Assembly: GCA_903881265.1 (NCBI GenBank)
Contig: CAIRSV010000237.1
Coordinates: forward strand, 1 to 21,720
Source of the DNA: an uncultured Bacteroidota bacterium
GTDB taxonomy: Bacteria; Bacteroidota; Bacteroidia; Chitinophagales; Chitinophagaceae
Length of the DNA stretch: 21,720 bases
Direction: 5' to 3'
Made by a program: the position numbers and the translations under genes. The notes beneath the pieces are model-generated. The model was not told the origin of the DNA. It did no database searches and was given only the letters and a program-made list of their open reading frames with translations. Shown here piece by piece: positions 7,558 to 16,854 of this stretch. Position 1 is the stretch's first letter. The number at the start of each line of letters is the position of its first letter.

Positions 7558-10500
7558 TTATGATTCTGTTTTGTTTACGCTGTCTGTTATTTTTTGCTTG
7601 TATTTCCTTCGTTTGGATGTAAAGAGTTCCCTGAAATTATTAAATACTTTTTTGTAGCTGACGCCCACACCGCCTTTCATTACATTGGTTCCATCGACAT
7701 TGTAATTGGGCGATCGGTAAGCATTCAATCGAAGACGTCCATCTGATGTCACAAGATATTGCGCTTTAAAGTCACCACCGACATTGACAGAATTAGCCCC
7801 TTTCGTTGATATATTATTTCGGTCTACGTCCACATTACTACCAAAATCAACAACGACTCTATCTTTGAAAAGATTAGCAGAGACGCCAAATTTGAATTGA
7901 TTGATATTGTTCGCCTGATCTGAATTAGTCGAGTAGGAGTTGTATCCTAAATTAAGGGAGAAGTTTTTCAATCCGGTCACCTCACTGAATACATTGGTTA
8001 GTCCTGACGAAAGAGCATTGCTGATAAGGTCAGAGGCTGTTGCAACACCGCCTCGTTCATAGGAGCTTTTAATTTCAGATCCTTTGAACTCGCCTAGAAG
8101 TAGTAATATACCTGCTTGTGAAACGAGTTCTCGCTCGTCGTTTTTTATCTGCACCAGCTTGTCGTACGCTAATGTGCCGATTGCTTTATTCGAAGGCTGA
8201 GCAATGTCAAACTTTATTTCAGGACGTGATAATTCGTGTTGAAGGGATAGATAAAGATAGGTGTCATATTTTTTCTTGGATTCATCCAACTCGGCTTTTT
8301 CTGTGATATTCAAGCCTGCTATTAACGGATAAAGAGGTAGCGAATTAGGGAGCTTGTACACAGCATTTACATCAAGCATGGCGCCGAGGGGATCGCCATT
8401 CCAAACAATCTTGCTGCCTTCATCAATTGTAAAGGTCCTCGGTAATACGCCTCTAAAATTGAATTCATATTTTCCTTCTGTAATCACATAGGTGCCAAAC
8501 ATATTCATAGAATTACCCATGTCAAATGTGATACCTAAATCGCCATTACCTTTTGCAACAATTTGCTCACGTGTATTCTTGTCTAGTATGATATAGACTT
8601 CGGCAGCTGGTGTTGCTTCAATATTCAGATTCAATTTAAAATAAGTAGCGGTTTTTTTGCTCGTTAATGCATTCTGTGATTTTCCGAATGCTGAAAAGCT
8701 AATATAATCATAGCTAGACGCATCTCCTGAGGAACTGATGGGCATATGAAACTTAGAACCCTTGAGTGGTTTTGTAGTCACATCCAACGTGATGTCATCA
8801 AGATAACCTTTTACATTCGCATTGAGTTTTGCAGGCACATAGCCATAAAATAAGTCATTGTCCCATTCCATTGTATTAAGGCAAAGCAGGTTAGGCGATG
8901 TGACATTAAGATCAAGTTGTACATCAGCGAAATTTTTATGATCAATATGCCCGCTGACAATGCCAGTGAAATTTCCTTTTCGTTCATCTTTAATAGTGAA
9001 GTCGTCAAGTTGGATAATCGAACTAGTGACATGCATCTTGATATCATCCATCGAGTATTTGGTACCAAGGTAGGTGACTTTGATCGAGGCATTGCTAATG
9101 ACAATATTTCCTGAAATGTCGGGTTTGTCGAGCGTTCCTTTGATATTCACAACGCCGGTCGCTGAGCCATTCATGTCTGTTACATAATCACGCACAAATT
9201 GGTTTAGAAAAGAGATATCAGTATGGTCGAACGATGTCTTTACATTAATGCTGTTTGATTTTACATTCACGGAGCCGCTTACTTCAGCTTTATTGTTGTG
9301 CCGTATAATATGTGTGTTCTTTCCTATGCCGATGAATTCATTCTTCGTGTCAAATGTAACATTGGCACTCACAAATCCAAGTGTGTCATTGTCAATTAGC
9401 ACTTCATTCGTTGAAAAGATTGAAGCCTTAACAACCGGATTGTCAAGAAAATCATCGACATCGATTTCTCCGCTAATCCTTCCTGAAAATGAAGGATTCG
9501 TTTGATTGGCATAGGATGAAAAACTCTGCAAATCGAGTTCGTTTACAGATAAGGTTAAATCATTGGACGTACTTTTTTTTGTGTTGACAACTATTTTTTG
9601 CGCACCACTTTCCATGATAAGATCTGAGATTGTGATTTCCTTTCCGAAGACCAAGTCGTCACGGCCATGCAGTTGCCAAGTATCTTCTTTTATCCTGACA
9701 CTTGAAGGTAAGATGCTCACATACAAATAATTATTGAGCGCCACCGCTTTTAGATTCAGATACGCATCGCCTAGAATGTCATTGATACTTTGTGTTACGA
9801 TACTCAGGCTCGCAGTATCATTGGCCATTTGCGCATTGATTTGAAAAGAGGGTATGATGACTTCTTCCTTGTATAAAAAATTATCACACGTCGCATTTAA
9901 ATCTAAGCCTGTATAATCTCCGGCACCAACGATAGCTAGGTTTTTAAAATGAAACTCATTATAACCAATTGAAGCGATATTGGCATCCAATGAAAATTTC
10001 TGTGTCGTTGTATTCAAATTGCCACTGACCACTGACCCTGATAAGCCAGAATACTCAGGGAAGAATGTGCGCATGATGGTATCAATATTCTTGACCGTCA
10101 AATTATATTTCAATGCCTGATTACTCATCTTGCTAGGCATTTGAATATACTGGGGAAGGTAATGATAGAGGTATAACTGAATCGCATCAGGCAGTCCGCT
10201 GACATAAAAATTGCCTCTTATTTCGGCATCAGCTACTGAGCTAGTAAGTCGCACGATTTTTTCATTTGGTAGCTGTAACGATTCCAATAAGGCATCGTCA
10301 AGAGAAATTGTTTTATTGTCTTTGGTAACCACGAGGTTCTTAAACGAAGCGACGCCTGTCATATCGTCAATAGTCGAGCCGTTGAAATTTAAACTGACAA
10401 AGCCCGAACCGACAATAGGGTCTTTCGTTAATCCAGCCTTTTGAAAATCAAACTTTATAAAACGCGCATTGAAATCATACATTGGTATGCTGCTACTCAA

Positions 10501-12375
10501 ATCGACGATGCCATTAAAATTCATTTCCAAGCCCGGATCCTTTGAAATAAAAATGCCGTCAAATTTTTTCTTAGCAACAATGCCGTTAATCGTTAAGTCG
10601 GAATATGTGTTTCCTTCAAATTCAATGGATGAAACCACGGCGTCTACTTTTGTATTCAGGTGGTCGAGATCAAATCCGCTGCCATTAATTTTTCCATTCA
10701 GACCAATTTTACCAAGTTGACTTTGTTTGATAAATTGCCCGATATCAAAGGAAGCAGTTTCAATATGTCCCTGATAAGTGGGTTGCTCAGGTTTGAAATC
10801 CATGTTGAGGTCGATGGCAGCATTCCCTAAATTGGTATTAAGTGTTCCCTTTGTGTAGAAATTAGATACCATGCCTTCGTAAGACCCTTTGTATTCAATA
10901 GTGGACAGCTTATTCCAAGCAATGCCACTTGTTTTTGTTTGAGGAATCAATGCATTTAAATCATTGCCGCTTGTCGTTGCATCAAACGATGTGATGTCAA
11001 AAAGCGTATTGTCAATGTCAGGCAGTCCAGTGATAGTTGCATCACCTTGAAAGCGTGTATGCAGACTTCCAAGTGATAGATTTTTGCCGCTGATAGTTGC
11101 CACCGTTCCATCAACTTCACCGGCTACATTGACCGCAATAGGATACTTGTTCATGATATTGGCGAAGTATCCGATATCAAGGGTTGAGATCGAGCTATTT
11201 TTCAAGGATGCTTTCATGTGAACCTTGTCGATATAATCGTTAAAGTCATGGAAGTTCGTATAATTCATTTCGTAATGATCGCCAACGGACGAATAATTTG
11301 TCACTAGATTCAGCTGATCAAGCGAAGTTTGTATTTGCGAAAGTTTGATATGCGCATTCATTTGTTTAATGGCAATACCCGAACGTTCGGTGGCTGTTAG
11401 TTTGTTGATGGTTGAGAAGATGGTATCACTGACAACGGTGGTAGCTCCAAGATCAATGCTTAGTCCAGAAATATCGATATTGTTCTCGTCAAACAAACCC
11501 GGTATTGAAGTAGGCTTACCATCTTGGTATAAAAAAGAAGAGCCACTTAGATGCAATGATTGTAGTGTCAACTTGTAGTTGTCAGGATTAAATGGTGTGC
11601 CCCAGCTACTTGAATCATCTGGAGATAAGTCTTTAGGCTTATTGCCGTTGTATTCTCGTACGGCAATCTTCGCACCGTCAATTAAGATGTTATTGAGTGC
11701 AATATTCTTTTTGATAAGATCAATTTCATTTGCTGTAAGTGATAATGTGGCAAACGTAAAATTCATATCTTCTCCTCGCCATCCGTCATTCATAAAAACT
11801 CGGATATTATGACACGCAATTTTTTTTATGTCAAGTTCAGGGTTTGATGTATGCTGTTGGTCGCTTGCGTCGGATGTTGTCTTTGTTTTCGAAGGTGCAT
11901 TGAACGCGTTTGCGATGAAGTCATAGTTCCATACAGAATCATTGTCTCGATTCATATGCACATACACATTCTCTAATCTGATATCGTGGATGACAGGGCG
12001 GCTGTTGTTCCAATAATTCGAAAGTAATTCACTCGTTTTGATTTGAAGGCTGCCCACATAGGCTAATGTGTCATGGGCATTATCTTCGATATACACACCC
12101 TGAAAATTAAATTGGTTGAAGAAGGATAGACTCACATGGTCTATGCTGACCTTCGTATGCAGTTTTTCTGAAAGATACTTCGCAGCTCGCTTCGCCAACA
12201 GATTCTGGTATTTTTCTCTTGTCAACATCCACAACGCAAAAGTCACTATCAGTAATATTACTAATAAGAAGGATCCCAATATTTTAAAAAAGCGTTTCAA
12301 ATGGCGATACAATCTATGTGACAATGAAATGAAAACACCTAAAGATAATTCGTATCTGTCAGTTTCATTCCTCAA
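7558..12375 (-). CDS. tamB: TamB-type translocation/assembly module protein (inner-membrane-anchored, DUF490 C-terminus)
   Basis: This is a very long protein (up to 1605 aa). It has a single N-terminal membrane anchor at about 33-51 and then more than 1400 residues of repeated short beta strands, typical of AsmA/TamB beta-taco proteins that bridge the periplasm. The C-terminal 400 residues carry the TamB (DUF490) signature: the FRGVLPRTFTIDEGSKIVWNGDPL stretch (in two parts TFTIDEGSKIVWNGDP and following), the LLGEF segment, and a strand-rich tail. TamB works in outer-membrane protein or lipid transport. The start is uncertain: no in-frame ATG precedes the anchor, and the longest frame starts at a TTG (12375). 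Other TTG codons occur at residues 18, 22 and 26. A -7-like TATTTTTG lies at 12388-12381, so transcription could start near 12375, favouring a start slightly downstream (TTG at 12324). It heads a four-gene overlapping unit. Confidence 0.9.
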   Translation of the reverse strand: MRNETDRYELSLGVFISLSHRLYRHLKRFFKILGSFLLVILLIVTFALWMLTREKYQNLLAKRAAKYLSEKLHTKVSIDHVSLSFFNQFNFQGVYIEDNAHDTLAYVGSLQIKTSELLSNYWNNSRPVIHDIRLENVYVHMNRDNDSVWNYDFIANAFNAPSKTKTTSDASDQQHTSNPELDIKKIACHNIRVFMNDGWRGEDMNFTFATLSLTANEIDLIKKNIALNNILIDGAKIAVREYNGNKPKDLSPDDSSSWGTPFNPDNYKLTLQSLHLSGSSFLYQDGKPTSIPGLFDENNIDISGLSIDLGATTVVSDTIFSTINKLTATERSGIAIKQMNAHIKLSQIQTSLDQLNLVTNYSSVGDHYEMNYTNFHDFNDYIDKVHMKASLKNSSISTLDIGYFANIMNKYPIAVNVAGEVDGTVATISGKNLSLGSLHTRFQGDATITGLPDIDNTLFDITSFDATTSGNDLNALIPQTKTSGIAWNKLSTIEYKGSYEGMVSNFYTKGTLNTNLGNAAIDLNMDFKPEQPTYQGHIETASFDIGQFIKQSQLGKIGLNGKINGSGFDLDHLNTKVDAVVSSIEFEGNTYSDLTINGIVAKKKFDGIFISKDPGLEMNFNGIVDLSSSIPMYDFNARFIKFDFQKAGLTKDPIVGSGFVSLNFNGSTIDDMTGVASFKNLVVTKDNKTISLDDALLESLQLPNEKIVRLTSSVADAEIRGNFYVSGLPDAIQLYLYHYLPQYIQMPSKMSNQALKYNLTVKNIDTIMRTFFPEYSGLSGSVVSGNLNTTTQKFSLDANIASIGYNEFHFKNLAIVGAGDYTGLDLNATCDNFLYKEEVIIPSFQINAQMANDTASLSIVTQSINDILGDAYLNLKAVALNNYLYVSILPSSVRIKEDTWQLHGRDDLVFGKEITISDLIMESGAQKIVVNTKKSTSNDLTLSVNELDLQSFSSYANQTNPSFSGRISGEIDVDDFLDNPVVKASIFSTNEVLIDNDTLGFVSANVTFDTKNEFIGIGKNTHIIRHNNKAEVSGSVNVKSNSINVKTSFDHTDISFLNQFVRDYVTDMNGSATGVVNIKGTLDKPDISGNIVISNASIKVTYLGTKYSMDDIKMHVTSSIIQLDDFTIKDERKGNFTGIVSGHIDHKNFADVQLDLNVTSPNLLCLNTMEWDNDLFYGYVPAKLNANVKGYLDDITLDVTTKPLKGSKFHMPISSSGDASSYDYISFSAFGKSQNALTSKKTATYFKLNLNIEATPAAEVYIILDKNTREQIVAKGNGDLGITFDMGNSMNMFGTYVITEGKYEFNFRGVLPRTFTIDEGSKIVWNGDPLGAMLDVNAVYKLPNSLPLYPLIAGLNITEKAELDESKKKYDTYLYLSLQHELSRPEIKFDIAQPSNKAIGTLAYDKLVQIKNDERELVSQAGILLLLGEFKGSEIKSSYERGGVATASDLISNALSSGLTNVFSEVTGLKNFSLNLGYNSYSTNSDQANNINQFKFGVSANLFKDRVVVDFGSNVDVDRNNISTKGANSVNVGGDFKAQYLVTSDGRLRLNAYRSPNYNVDGTNVMKGGVGVSYKKVFNNFRELFTSKRRKYKQKITDSVNKTES

Positions 12376-12380
12376 TTTCT

Positions 12381-12388
12381 CAAAAATA
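12381..12388 (-). promoter_or_regulatory. Possible -7 element for the tamB operon
   Basis: On the minus strand the sequence TATTTTTG fits TANNTTTG. It lies only 5 bp ahead of the longest possible tamB start codon and has no -33 TTTG box at the expected distance. If real, the message would begin near 12375 and tamB would start at an internal TTG. Confidence 0.25.
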
Positions 12389-12489
12389 GCTTTAATCAGC
12401 CTTTTTTTTATCTAGGGTTGCGCATAATAACAAACTCTTTTATCGAAGGGTTCGTCTTAACTTCACGTCGTTAAAAATAAAAAAGCTGA

Positions 12490-12873
12490 ATGAGAATAAT
12501 CTACTGTTGTATACTTTCTGCCATTCTTTTTTTACATGTTGGATGTACGAGAAAAACAAGTGCCGGCTTTGGTGGCAATGCAACATTACAACTAGTAGCC
12601 AAACATCATGGTGAGGTGATCGATAGCATCACGTTTTATGTCAAATTTAATGCGAGTGATGCACCTGCAAATGATGTGTATGATACAAGTCAGCAAGGTA
12701 TTACTACAATGCCCGGTGTCACTTCAGCCAACATTGCAGGTTTAAAGAAGGGTGATTATTATATTTATGCAAAAGGTTGGGATCCATCAATTAGCAGTGA
12801 AGTAAAAGGTGGAATGCCTTATACTATTACGTCAGAGGATGCACAAGATATTGTAGTGGCTGTCACTGAATAA
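12490..12873 (+). CDS. Small secreted lipoprotein, unknown function
   Basis: The 127-residue protein has a type II signal (hydrophobic run 8-17, lipobox HVGC with Cys19). The mature part of about 108 residues is rich in beta strands. It includes GNATLQLVAKHHGEVIDS and a middle segment NIAGLKKGDYYIYAKGWDPS, then GGMPYTITSED. The pattern resembles a small beta-sandwich found in Bacteroidota lipoproteins that I recall but cannot name. It is probably attached to the outer membrane. It is divergent from tamB (114-bp gap) and convergent with the S46 peptidase gene. No operon partner is visible. The length and signal support a real gene; the function is open. Confidence 0.8.
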   Translation: MRIIYCCILSAILFLHVGCTRKTSAGFGGNATLQLVAKHHGEVIDSITFYVKFNASDAPANDVYDTSQQGITTMPGVTSANIAGLKKGDYYIYAKGWDPSISSEVKGGMPYTITSEDAQDIVVAVTE

Positions 12874-12924
12874 CGAATCAACGAGGGGTGTCAATAAAAG
12901 AATGGGAAGTAGCTCGATGATGAA

Positions 12925-15039
12925 TTACTGCACAAGTTTCATCTCATCGACAATCCATTTGGCGCCGCCAAACTTCTCGATAATAAATAATGTATAACGA
13001 ATATCGAGGGTGATGTTGCGACAAAGTGCAGGATCAAATAAGATGTCACTCATTGTGCCTTCCCAAATACGATCAAAATTTGTTCCAATTAGTTCGCCCT
13101 TTGCATTCATCACCGGGCTGCCTGAGTTGCCTCCTGTTGTATGATTTGACGCTAGAAAAGCTAGTGGTACAGTAGGTTTGCCATCCTGTTGAATAGCATA
13201 TCGCCCGTAATCTTTTGACTTGTATAATTGCTTCAGTTTTTCAGGCACCTTGAATTCTTCAACAGTATCATTGTTCTTCATCATAGCGCCATCTAGCGTG
13301 GTTGTATATGTATAACGCATCCCATCTCTCGGTTGAACGCCTTCCACGTTGCCATAGGTAACACGGAGTGTCGAATTAGCATCCGGATAAAATTGTTTCC
13401 CTTTATTATACTCCATTAAGGCTTGAATATATAAGGTATACAGGCCATTGATGGCTTGCTGGTTTTTTTTCAGGAAGCTTGTGTTATTAAGCTGCATGCT
13501 ATCATAGAATAGATAGGTTTTATACGCCGGGTCTTTGGCAAGAACAAGCTTGATATCCGACTTGTTTTTTATGGCAAGTAAGGCATCTATTTTTTCAGAC
13601 GAGGTCAGAAATGATGTTTGGAACATAGTTTCTATAAATGACTCGCTTGTGTATTCGCTTGGTGCAATCTGAGCAGCAAAGCAACTAAAAAGGGCTTTCG
13701 TTATTTTCTTATCGGTTTCAATATTGCAAGTTGTCAGATAGCTCATCAATCCTTTTTTTAATACCACAAGACTGTCCATCGTAGGAATGGAATCAATAGC
13801 TTTCATGATATTCCGATACGCGATGCTTGCTTTCACCAATTCGCTTCCGCCAATGCCTTCGGTGAGGTATTCGTTGAGTTTAGCGCTTTTCTCCTGTCGT
13901 TTATAGGCTGCCGACAAATCATCAAGGATATTGCCGTATGTGCGGATTCTCTCCGGATCCTGCTTCACCCATTGCATAAAGGCCTGTTCTTGTGTTTGCT
14001 TTTTTTCTATGGCATGATTTATCTGAAGACCTAATAATTCGCCCTGCCATTTTTTATAATAATTCGCCAAGCGTAATTTTTTGGAAGCATACTTGATAAA
14101 TACTTCTTTACTTGCTCGCATATCTGCATCCATAATAGCGATACTCTTTTCGCGAAGTGAAATTCTAATCGGATCGAGGATATTCATGATTTCGGCCACC
14201 CCGTCACTGCTTAGGTATTCCGTTGTTTTGCCAGGGAAACCATAGACCCATGTAAAATCATGTTCCTTCACACCACCTATGTTCACAGTAAATGATTTTT
14301 TGGGTTTGTATGCAATATTATCTTTTGAATAGGCCGCAGGTTTGTTGTTCTTGTCGGCATAAATACGAAACACACCAAAATCACCCGTATGCCTTGGCCA
14401 TGTCCAATTATCAGTGCTGCCACCAAACTCGCCAATGCCATCAGGAGGGAAGCCAACGAGTCGAATATCTGTATATTTTTCTGTTAGAAAAAGATAGAAT
14501 TGATTGTCATAATAAAATGATTTTATAGCGGCATCGTAGCCGGTTGAATCTTTGTATAATTTTTGAAGACGTTCGATATTGACCATTCTTATTTTTGCTT
14601 TAGCGCTATCGCTCATATTTTTTGCAATGCCTTGCTTGACCTTGCTGCTAACATCATCAATGCGCACAATAAATGTGACAGACAAACCTGGGCAGGGGAG
14701 TTCCTCAGCTTGATTCATTGCCCAAAAGCCATTCGATAGATAATCATGTTGCACACTGCTCAATCCTTGCACGGCGCCGTATCCGCAGTGATGATTGGTG
14801 AGCACAAGTCCTTTGTCGGAAACCACTTCGCCGGTGCAACCACTTCCAAAAATTACAACAGCATCTTTTAGGCTTCCCTTATTAATGTCGTAAATGTCTT
14901 TGGCTGTTATTTTCATACCTAACCCTTTCATCTCTTTCTCATTCATTTTGTCCAACAAAAAAGGCAGCCACATGCCTTCTTTGGCAAAACTGAGCGATGT
15001 GTATAAAAAAAGGCAGAGAAAGATTAGTTTTGATTTCAT
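12925..15039 (-). CDS. S46 family dipeptidyl-peptidase, DPP11-like
   Basis: This 704-residue serine exopeptidase of family S46 releases dipeptides from the N-termini of peptides in the periplasm. Residues 1-19 form a Sec signal peptide, and mature residues follow from about 20. The triad is visible: His84 in NHHCGYG, Asp220 in WPRHTGDF, and Ser639 in GNSGSP. The helical cap domain lies between, at roughly 290-560. The residue 18 positions after the catalytic Ser is Arg657 (FDR), which matches Arg673 of Porphyromonas gingivalis DPP11. That arginine selects Asp or Glu at P1; DPP7 has Gly there. I therefore predict DPP11-type specificity. Length agrees with the family (about 700-720). It is divergent from the thymidine kinase gene with a 53-bp gap. 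Confidence 0.93.
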   Translation of the reverse strand: MKSKLIFLCLFLYTSLSFAKEGMWLPFLLDKMNEKEMKGLGMKITAKDIYDINKGSLKDAVVIFGSGCTGEVVSDKGLVLTNHHCGYGAVQGLSSVQHDYLSNGFWAMNQAEELPCPGLSVTFIVRIDDVSSKVKQGIAKNMSDSAKAKIRMVNIERLQKLYKDSTGYDAAIKSFYYDNQFYLFLTEKYTDIRLVGFPPDGIGEFGGSTDNWTWPRHTGDFGVFRIYADKNNKPAAYSKDNIAYKPKKSFTVNIGGVKEHDFTWVYGFPGKTTEYLSSDGVAEIMNILDPIRISLREKSIAIMDADMRASKEVFIKYASKKLRLANYYKKWQGELLGLQINHAIEKKQTQEQAFMQWVKQDPERIRTYGNILDDLSAAYKRQEKSAKLNEYLTEGIGGSELVKASIAYRNIMKAIDSIPTMDSLVVLKKGLMSYLTTCNIETDKKITKALFSCFAAQIAPSEYTSESFIETMFQTSFLTSSEKIDALLAIKNKSDIKLVLAKDPAYKTYLFYDSMQLNNTSFLKKNQQAINGLYTLYIQALMEYNKGKQFYPDANSTLRVTYGNVEGVQPRDGMRYTYTTTLDGAMMKNNDTVEEFKVPEKLKQLYKSKDYGRYAIQQDGKPTVPLAFLASNHTTGGNSGSPVMNAKGELIGTNFDRIWEGTMSDILFDPALCRNITLDIRYTLFIIEKFGGAKWIVDEMKLVQ

Positions 15040-15062
15040 TGTGCGACTATTTTCGTGAGCGT

Positions 15063-15070
15063 CAAATTTA
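15063..15070 (-). promoter_or_regulatory. Putative -7 element of the S46 peptidase gene
   Basis: On the minus strand TAAATTTG matches TANNTTTG and lies 23 bp before the peptidase ATG, a normal leader distance. There is no TTTG at the -33 distance, as thymidine kinase coding sequence begins there. Confidence 0.4.
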
Positions 15071-15092
15071 AATAATCAGTTAGAATAAAAAA

Positions 15093-15656
15093 ATGTTTAT
15101 AGAACCTAATATACGGAACACGAAGAAAGGCTGGATCGAGGTCGTGTGCGGTTCTATGTTCAGTGGCAAGACGGAAGAGTTAATTCGACGATTGAAACGC
15201 GCACAGATTGCCAATCTTAGAGTGGAGATTTATAAGCCTACTGTGGATACACGCTATGATATTTCTGATATCGTTTCGCACAATGAATCCAGGGTATCAA
15301 GTGTGCCCGTTCTCAATTCGCAGCAAATATTATTATTGGCACAGGATGTCGATGTGGTAGGTATTGACGAAGCACAATTTTTTGATGAAGAGATGCCAAA
15401 CGTTGCTGAAACCCTTGCCTTACGAGGAATACGTGTGATAGTAGCCGGGTTGGATATGGATTTTTTAGGACGCCCATTTGGTCCGATGCCCGCAATGTTG
15501 GCTATGGCTGATTATGTCACTAAGCTACACGCAATTTGTGTTGTGTGTGGCGATATCGCTAATTATAGTTACCGTAAATCAGTGTCCGATGCAACAGTTT
15601 TATTGGGTGAGCGCGATGTGTACGAGCCACGATGCCGAACCTGTTACCACAACTAA
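15093..15656 (+). CDS. tdk: Thymidine kinase (type II, zinc-containing)
   Basis: The enzyme phosphorylates thymidine (and deoxyuridine) with ATP in pyrimidine salvage, in the cytosol. The 187-residue protein shows the full set of type II marks. These are P-loop GSMFSGKT (20-27), the DEAQFF box (92-97) with catalytic base Glu93, the LDMDFLGRPF lasso-side segment (120-129), and four zinc-binding cysteines Cys149, 152, 181 and 184. Length is usual for bacterial Tdk. The ATG at 15093 is preceded by an A-rich stretch rather than a Shine-Dalgarno sequence, which is common in Bacteroidota. It ends 35 bp before the convergent thioredoxin-like gene. Confidence 0.96.
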   Translation: MFIEPNIRNTKKGWIEVVCGSMFSGKTEELIRRLKRAQIANLRVEIYKPTVDTRYDISDIVSHNESRVSSVPVLNSQQILLLAQDVDVVGIDEAQFFDEEMPNVAETLALRGIRVIVAGLDMDFLGRPFGPMPAMLAMADYVTKLHAICVVCGDIANYSYRKSVSDATVLLGERDVYEPRCRTCYHN

Positions 15657-15662
15657 GCGAAG

Positions 15663-15691
15663 ATGCGTAATCTCGGGTTGTTACAGCGCAT
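15663..15691. terminator. Weak hairpin between convergent tdk and thioredoxin-like genes
   Basis: ATGCGTAA (15663-15670) can pair with TTA (15681-15683) and CGCAT (15687-15691), leaving a CAG bulge and a 10-nt loop, with TACTTTTTC following on the plus strand. It could serve as a terminator for tdk, but the bulge makes the stem weak. Confidence 0.3.
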
Positions 15692-16230
15692 TACTTTTTC
15701 ATATACACCAACAAGCTATCCGTATTGACGGTCTCGTAAAAAATCTTTTGAAGCTTTTGTTGTTTGTTATAGACCATCACTTGCGGGAGTATCCAATTGG
15801 GCATAAAAAACTTGGTGATAAATGCATCTTGTGCAGCGCATACATGGATAGAAGTGAATAAACTTAATTCGGAAATCTTTTCAAAATTTTCAAGTTCGCT
15901 AAAATTACTGATCGATGTAACGAAGATGATCACTGCATCGCCAAAAAGATTCATCTTGTCTTTGATGGCAGCCACTGCACGCTGACAATGGTCGCAGGTG
16001 GGACTGAATAGCGCTAAGATCACAGGTTTGTTGGCAGGTAAATCGGCATTTGTTATAAATTTTCCTGCAGCGGTGGCAAATTGAAAAGCCGGAATCGTTG
16101 AATTGATTTTAGCCTCATCATGTGTTTTTGTTCCTTCGGTTCCTGGAACTTGTCGAGGCGCACCTTGCGAAAAGGCAGAAAGTGAGAGTGCCATGACTAA
16201 AAGCATGTTTAGCATTCGTTTCATAAACAT
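15691..16230 (-). CDS. TlpA/AhpC-type thioredoxin-fold protein, exported
   Basis: The 179-residue protein has an N-terminal signal (hydrophobic run about 7-20, possible cleavage near AFSQ) and a thioredoxin fold. The active-site CxxC is in SPTCDHCQ (Cys79 and Cys82, counting from the ATG at 16230), preceded by the usual PVILALFSP strand. A cis-Pro region is seen in the WILPQVMVY segment near residue 147. It likely acts as a periplasmic thiol reductase or oxidoreductase. A second ATG at 16224 would give MKRMLNMLL and is an equally good start. It lies 72 bp downstream of nuoE on the same strand, with no clear terminator between, so it may be transcribed with the complex I genes. The substrate is unknown. 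Confidence 0.85.
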   Translation of the reverse strand: MFMKRMLNMLLVMALSLSAFSQGAPRQVPGTEGTKTHDEAKINSTIPAFQFATAAGKFITNADLPANKPVILALFSPTCDHCQRAVAAIKDKMNLFGDAVIIFVTSISNFSELENFEKISELSLFTSIHVCAAQDAFITKFFMPNWILPQVMVYNKQQKLQKIFYETVNTDSLLVYMKK

Positions 16231-16302
16231 ATAAATAAAGTAGTTAATTAAACGTCTATTGATGTATAAAAAGATCTTGATGTTTTGCAGGCAAACTGAA
16301 TC

Positions 16303-16788
16303 TTATGCATTCTTACGGCAATCGTCTAGAATTGAGTCTATTTTTTCAGGCGTTAAAAACTCTTTGTATGTATTGCCTAATTGCATCATCGGTGCGTATC
16401 CGCAGGCTCCCAAACATTCGACAGTTTTCAACGTGAATAATCCATCGGTTGTCGTTTCGCCATTATTGATATGAAGTGTTGACTTAATATAGTCAATGAT
16501 GCGATCACTGCCATTCAACATGCAAGGTCCTGTTTGACAAACTTCGAGGATGTATTTGCCAACAGGTTTTAAATTGAACATTGTATAAAACGTAGCCACT
16601 TCATACACTTCAATCGGAGTGATATCAAGATGTTTGGCCACTTCATCCATTTGTTCGATGGTCAGTGATAGGTTGCCGGTTTCTTGAATAACGTGCAATA
16701 CTGGTATCAGCGCGCTTTTCTGTTTCCCTTCAGGATACCTTGATGCGAGTTCGTTAATGCGGTCTACAATTTCTTTTGAAAAGGCCAT
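16303..16788 (-). CDS. nuoE: NADH-quinone oxidoreductase subunit E (24-kDa type, N1a cluster)
   Basis: This is the 161-residue thioredoxin-like subunit of the NADH dehydrogenase module of complex I. It carries the 2Fe-2S cluster N1a, bound by Cys84, Cys89, Cys125 and Cys129 (motifs CQTGPC and CLGAC), all present. The helical N-terminal region (ALIPVLHVIQ) is also typical. It follows nuoD with a 66-bp gap. In most complete operons nuoF comes next, but here a thioredoxin-like gene follows, so nuoF must lie elsewhere in the genome. Confidence 0.95.
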   Translation of the reverse strand: MAFSKEIVDRINELASRYPEGKQKSALIPVLHVIQETGNLSLTIEQMDEVAKHLDITPIEVYEVATFYTMFNLKPVGKYILEVCQTGPCMLNGSDRIIDYIKSTLHINNGETTTDGLFTLKTVECLGACGYAPMMQLGNTYKEFLTPEKIDSILDDCRKNA

Positions 16789-16854
16789 GTCTATATTTTT
16801 TTTATTGAAGTAAATTTCTGTTTTTCGACGTTTGCGTCAAGTGCACGTGTAATG

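Noticed and set aside
12877..12921. ATCAACGAG / CTCGATGAT near-inverted repeat between the small lipoprotein and the S46 gene
   Set aside because: One mismatch, a 27-nt loop and no U tract; weaker than chance would make notable, so not listed as a terminator.
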